A model generated the notes under the pieces. It was not told where the DNA came from. It made no database searches and worked only from the letters and a program-made list of their open reading frames with translations. Shown here in pieces: positions 63,416-64,000 of a stretch of DNA of 64,000 bases (position 1 is its first letter; every line of letters begins with the position of its first letter). The DNA is from Mycobacterium sp. DL592 (GTDB taxonomy: Bacteria; Actinomycetota; Actinomycetes; Mycobacteriales; Mycobacteriaceae): positions 1,807,827-1,871,826 of the forward strand of contig NZ_CP050192.1 in assembly GCF_011694515.1 (NCBI RefSeq), written 5' to 3'. Both the position numbers and the translations under genes were made by a program.

Positions 63416-64000
63416 TCAGTTCAGCCGGCCGTCCGGAAGGCGATACGCCTCATACACGTACTCGAGGTCGGTACGGATGCGCTCGGGATCGAGGCCGAAC
63501 TGGTCGGGGGAGTGCTCATGACGGCTCTTGTAGGCGCGTTGGCGTTCGGCCTGCAGTCGCACCTCTTCCAGAAACTCTGCAGTGGGCTCGATGTCGATGA
63601 AGTCGAGAATCCGCGCGATCGTCGGTTCGAGGTTCTGCAGCAGGTCGGTGTAGCGCACGACGCAGAGATTGCGCTCCGGGATGAGGCCCGTTGTCTGTGC
63701 CTCGTGGAACGTGCCGAGCATGGCGCAGGAAGCCTGGTAGAGGTTCTCGATCCAGCGCTCCTGATCCTCTTTGCTGGTGCGGTTCCAGACGTCGTAGCCG
63801 TTCTCCAGCACCCCGGCCAGCAGCGACATTCCCGACGGGATGACCTCGACGGGATCGCGGATGATGTAGACGAGCTTGCAGTCCGGGTAGCGCTGCAGCA
63901 CCTCCGGCAGCCGGAAAGCCAGCATGCTGGTTTTCGCCAGGATGCGGTTGCGTCGCTTGTAGATCAGGTTCCGCCGCCAGCAGGCCTCGTAATAACGGAA
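63416..64000 (-). CDS. Sulfotransferase family protein, N-terminal part beyond the window
   Basis: The C-terminal 195 residues of a sulfotransferase; the frame continues off the right edge. The 3'-phosphate-binding motif of PAPS enzymes is visible as KLVYIIRDPVEVIPSGMSLL, with VVRYTDLLQNLEPTIARILD after it. The usual N-terminal P-loop is outside the window. Mycobacterial members sulfate lipids and carbohydrates; the substrate here is unknown. A start at ATG 63925 would give a protein that lacks the PAPS 5' loop, so the true start is further upstream. The stop is 18 bp from the repeat-protein start. Confidence 0.85.
   Translation of the reverse strand, partial: FRYYEACWRRNLIYKRRNRILAKTSMLAFRLPEVLQRYPDCKLVYIIRDPVEVIPSGMSLLAGVLENGYDVWNRTSKEDQERWIENLYQASCAMLGTFHEAQTTGLIPERNLCVVRYTDLLQNLEPTIARILDFIDIEPTAEFLEEVRLQAERQRAYKSRHEHSPDQFGLDPERIRTDLEYVYEAYRLPDGRLN

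Noticed and set aside
61319..64000. Integrated element at tRNA-Val
   Set aside because: No integrase gene and no direct repeat of the tRNA 3' end were seen in the remaining 2.6 kb.

Overview
The window comes from a high-GC actinobacterium that is clearly a mycobacterium, most likely an environmental, pigmented Mycolicibacterium-type species. The evidence is a complete mycolic-acid FAS-II operon (fabD-acpM-kasA-kasB-accD6) with its regulator mabR and aceE, mycothiol-dependent formaldehyde dehydrogenase (mscR), AhpE, an MmpS/MmpL pair, DUF732/DUF3145/DUF5078 proteins, a 13E12-type HNH gene and a PGRS-repeat protein. I see no insertion sequence, prophage, CRISPR array or origin.

Layout. 0-6 kb: an XRE-type regulator diverges from a six-gene redox operon (zinc alcohol dehydrogenase, DUF2255, cupin, carboxymuconolactone decarboxylase, SDR, aldo/keto reductase). 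5.7-10 kb: an HTH protein, a PGRS-repeat secreted protein without a PE domain, and, divergent from it, a secreted two-DTG aspartic protease resembling the PecA family. 10-25 kb: envelope and stress genes (TVP38 membrane protein, TetR with a perfect palindromic operator, PlsC-like acyltransferase, aldo/keto reductase, DUF427, DUF4185 secreted protein, SRPBCC proteins, phosphotransferase, mmpS-mmpL-DUF5078 operon). At 24.7-25.1 kb is a small protein made of five 12-residue repeats followed by twelve cysteines spaced exactly every third residue.

25.3-32.3 kb: a carotenoid operon (crtE, crtI, crtB, methyltransferase, CrtU-like FAD enzyme, Rieske/DUF5914 protein) with no lycopene cyclase gene in it. 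32.3-40 kb: a DapB-fold reductase, a membrane-anchored Hsp70-like protein, a plant-type (SABATH) methyltransferase, a LapA-like protein, an SDR/TetR divergent pair, a SHOCT protein and a zinc dehydrogenase.

40.1-61.3 kb: a conserved core block that, from my knowledge of M. tuberculosis gene order, runs as Rv2260 back to Rv2238c. It carries MBL hydrolase-mscR, a serine hydrolase, DUF3145, a diacylglycerol-kinase-like protein, an AGPS-like FAD enzyme, TetR-glpD, FAS-II, mabR, aceE, a lipoprotein, DUF3052 and ahpE. A frameshifted 13E12 gene with a perfect SOS box sits inside this block. The end of the window holds tRNA-Val(TAC), a secreted protein with three ~150-residue repeats and the 3' part of a sulfotransferase gene.

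Several regulatory sites can be read directly: TetR-type palindromes, tandem 22-bp and 21-bp operator-like repeats, a LexA box, a palindrome upstream of fabD that is a candidate MabR site, and a U-less hairpin terminator. Bases 1-129 hold no gene I can support.
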